DNA of 64,000 nucleotides, taken from NCBI GenBank assembly GCA_026545765.1, contig CM048842.1, forward strand, positions 72,777,871-72,841,870. Direction: 5' to 3'. How positions within the stretch are numbered: the stretch's first letter is position 1; the number at the start of each line of letters is the position of its first letter. Below the pieces are notes generated by a model. It saw nothing but the letters and a program-made list of their open reading frames with translations, did no database searches and was not told where the DNA came from. Origin of the DNA: Plantago major. Its lineage: Eukaryota; Streptophyta; Magnoliopsida; Lamiales; Plantaginaceae. Shown piece by piece: positions 61,906 through 64,000 of this stretch. A program made the position numbers and the translations under genes.

Positions 61906-63382
61906 CTTGAAGATATAATAATAGCTTTCATATTATAGATTAAAATAGTAGTAATTCACAACAAGTCAATACAACCAATTCCAATTCCTGGCTACAATTG
62001 CATTGTTAATTATAATACGTTCCAAATTTCATGAATTAGATGCATTTTACGTTAATTTTTTTTTATGAATTTCAAAATTCCATTACAATTAAATTAAAAC
62101 AGTAGTAATTCTTTCTAAGTTAATACGAGACAATTATACTACAACCACCAAAATCACTAAATCTAAATGGTTTCAAAAAACTGAACCAAATTTCACTAAT
62201 CCTACTACATATACGAAAACATCAAATTAAATACCATACATACTTACAAACATCCTAACATGATACTAACAATTCAAAAACATACAATTGCTCGAAAACC
62301 TAAATCTATCAATTAAACAACCTCAAGCTTAACTCACTACTTAATATAAGCTAAACTAGCTGGTGCAAACTTCTAAAAACATACAATTGCTCGAAATTAG
62401 CAAAAATCACAAATTTAACAAAGTAAGGGTTTGAGACTAATACCTTCAATTACGGGAAAAATAGCCGAAGAAAGATGAAATTGAATTGATACCCGAGTCC
62501 CTTGTTCCACGAGCTTCGAAAAGAGTCCAAAATTGGCTGGACTGGTGAAGTTTTGGCCGGAATTGGAAGGTGGACGAAAATGGCGAAGAGAAGAAGAAAA
62601 GAAGAATCGAAATGGGGAAGAAAGGGGGCTGTTCCCGTTTTTTAGACAGTTAACGACGGATAGAATTATCCGTCGCTAAATAGCGACGGATAATCTATCC
62701 ATCGTTAGTTTTAATTTATTTTTAGTTTTTAATTAAATATTTAACGACGGATAATCTATCCGTCGTTAAAATACTATTTTTGATTTTTTAAAAATCAAAA
62801 AGTCAACAAACACTAACGACGGATAGATTATCCGTCGCTATTTAGCGACATATATTTCTATCCGTCGCTAAATAGCGACGGATTCTATCCGTCGAATTAG
62901 CGACGGATCGGGCAAAACGTTCTATCCGTCGCTAAATTTGACTGATTGGTTGCTAAATAGCGATGGATAGAATCCGTCGCCCCAATCCGTCGCTAAACAA
63001 CAGAATTCTTGTAGTGACTGGAGACTTGCTTACTGAGTCTGTAGCTCACTCCTTACTCTATTTTTTTCAGTGGATTAGTGATTGTGACTTGGATGAGGTT
63101 TTCGTTGGAGTAAAGCGGGTTAGAGCATCGGAGGTTTTCAACTATGGTTGTTTATTGGATAAATTGTGATTTTGAGGATTCAATTTGTACTTTGAGGATT
63201 TGTACTGTTTTCGAGGTTACTAGAAGTTGTGACTTGTATTGAGGATTTCAGTTGCTCTGATTATACCACAGTTGAGTTAATTGTATGTATTCTGATGATA
63301 AAGGTAGGCTTCGTCTTGGCGTGAGCCCATCTCACGATAGACGGCCGGTCGCGCCAAAGTATTTTGGTTTTGGGGCGTGACA

Positions 63383-63883
63383 AAAGTGGTATCATAGGAT
63401 CTGTCATGTACTCTTAGATTTGTATTGTATAGAATGTATTATGTATTGGAGTATTTTTGTCATGTACTGAGAATTTGTAATTGCTGAAGTTATATCTAGT
63501 ATGGGATTTTAGATGCTCTGTTTGTACCATTCTGAGAAACTGCTATTTTGAGGATTGAAGGAAGACTTGTAATTTGGGAATTCTCTGGTCCAAGAAGAAA
63601 TCCGTCCGTTCCGATATCATCGTCGCCATCAACAGTCGCCGTCTTTGCCGTATGTTTTGGTAGAAATAGGGTTGGTTAATCAAGCCAAGTGATGGAGAAA
63701 GTAATGAGATGACTTTTCACTTTTCCAATTTATCTACAGTCCAACGACTCTTGTTTAGTTTTTTCCGTCTTTTTTATTTTCTTTTACTTTTAATTTCAGT
63801 TGCAAATTTTAATTTAGCTTTTGTTTTTAATTTCTAGAATTTCTATTTTATTTTTACATTTTGTTACACGAAGTCACAACATA
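63383..63883 (+). other. start of retrotransposon internal region, then interior of the outer inverted-repeat element
   Basis: 63387-63398 is the primer-binding site of the right LTR. After about 63610 the sequence changes to T-rich and no gag is visible, so the retroelement is truncated here. Confidence 0.45.
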
Positions 63884-63909
63884 AATACTTATTTGACAGT
63901 CAATTTTGA

Positions 63910-64000
63910 CTTTGACTTACTGAGTGTCATGCCACATCAGCGATCAAGGTCAGAATTGTGGCAAAAGTCCTGTTTCTGCCAAATTTTTAAAACTTTGGGA
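63910..64000 (-). repeat. outer inverted repeat, right arm (continues beyond window)
   Basis: ACATCAGCGATCAAGGTC, GAATTGTGGCAAAAGTCC and TTTCTGCCAAATTTTTAAAA are the reverse complement of 57200-57138 with few changes. The arm is cut by the window end. Confidence 0.7.

Larger units (their letters stand above)
60378..63016. mobile_element. CACTA-type element 3 (2639 bp) with degenerate coding remnants
   Basis: It begins CACTACAAAAAACTG and ends AATTCTTGTAGTG. The target duplication is ACT at 60375-60377 and 63017-63019. Dense GCGACGGAT repeats occupy about 290 bases at the left and 370 at the right end. It is larger than elements 1 and 2, and the interior has exon-like pieces on the minus strand (60858-61905) rather than the CCACC tract. 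Confidence 0.9.
59643..63382 (+). mobile_element. Gypsy-type 5' LTR, plus orientation, carrying CACTA element 3
   Basis: It begins TGTAAGAACCC and ends TTTGGGGCGTGACA. It is followed after four bases by TGGTATCATAGG (63387-63398), close to the initiator-Met tRNA primer site TGGTATCAGAGC, so this is a 5' LTR. Net length without the insert is about 1.1 kb. The internal region after it is short and loses coding similarity before 63620. Confidence 0.7.

Overview
This window is nuclear DNA of a flowering plant. The evidence is spliced genes with GT-AG introns, a chloroplast-targeted ascorbate-cycle enzyme, a BEL1-class TALE homeodomain gene, and plant-type Copia, Gypsy, CACTA, hAT, Stowaway and Helitron elements. 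Base composition is AT-rich. Codon and protein resemblance suggest a eudicot, possibly an asterid; the species cannot be told from the sequence alone. All gene models were built by eye from open frames and splice sites, and every intron phase was checked to keep the frame.

Layout. At 1-4260 (minus) lies the 5' two thirds of a plastid/mitochondrial monodehydroascorbate reductase gene, cut by the window start. At 5308-5919 (plus) is a small two-exon gene for an 84-residue protein with a C-terminal hydrophobic segment, preceded by a perfect four-unit heat shock element. At 6496-6693 (minus), 9445-9597 (plus) and 14407-14535 (plus) are three micro-protein genes of one family (42-65 residues, core L/I-PRRG-Q/E-I). 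The last two are copies of each other together with several hundred bases of promoter. Between them lie a probable LTR fragment, a MITE and a unit carrying a broken gene fragment (11230-13770).

From 15.4 to 24.4 kb is repeat territory. It holds a decayed Copia element with target duplication TAGAA, and then a three-level nest: a hAT-like element containing a Stowaway-like MITE containing a CACTA element, with diagnostic duplications at the hAT and CACTA levels. At 25095-29313 (plus) is a complete three-exon gene for a 509-residue GT31/DUF604 (Fringe-like) glycosyltransferase with a MITE in intron 2. From 30.3 to 46.6 kb come a Helitron-like element with ACTATGATCTCA arrays, two adjacent solo LTRs (target duplications TCAAT and ACAAA), a fairly young but broken Copia element (38510-43474, duplication AATTT), a small second copy of the Helitron family, and a 290-bp CACTA MITE.

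At 47111-50005 (minus) is a complete four-exon BEL1-type homeobox gene (540 residues) whose last intron is of the GC-AG class. From 50.3 kb to the end there are no convincing genes. This part contains a tandem repeat block, several MITEs, and a ~7-kb palindromic complex in which two head-to-head Gypsy-type LTRs each carry their own CACTA insertion. These CACTA copies belong to the same family as the one at 20 kb.

The host genes do not form a pathway. They are independent plant loci (antioxidant defence, protein or wall glycosylation, ovule/meristem patterning, unknown micro-proteins) separated by nested transposons.
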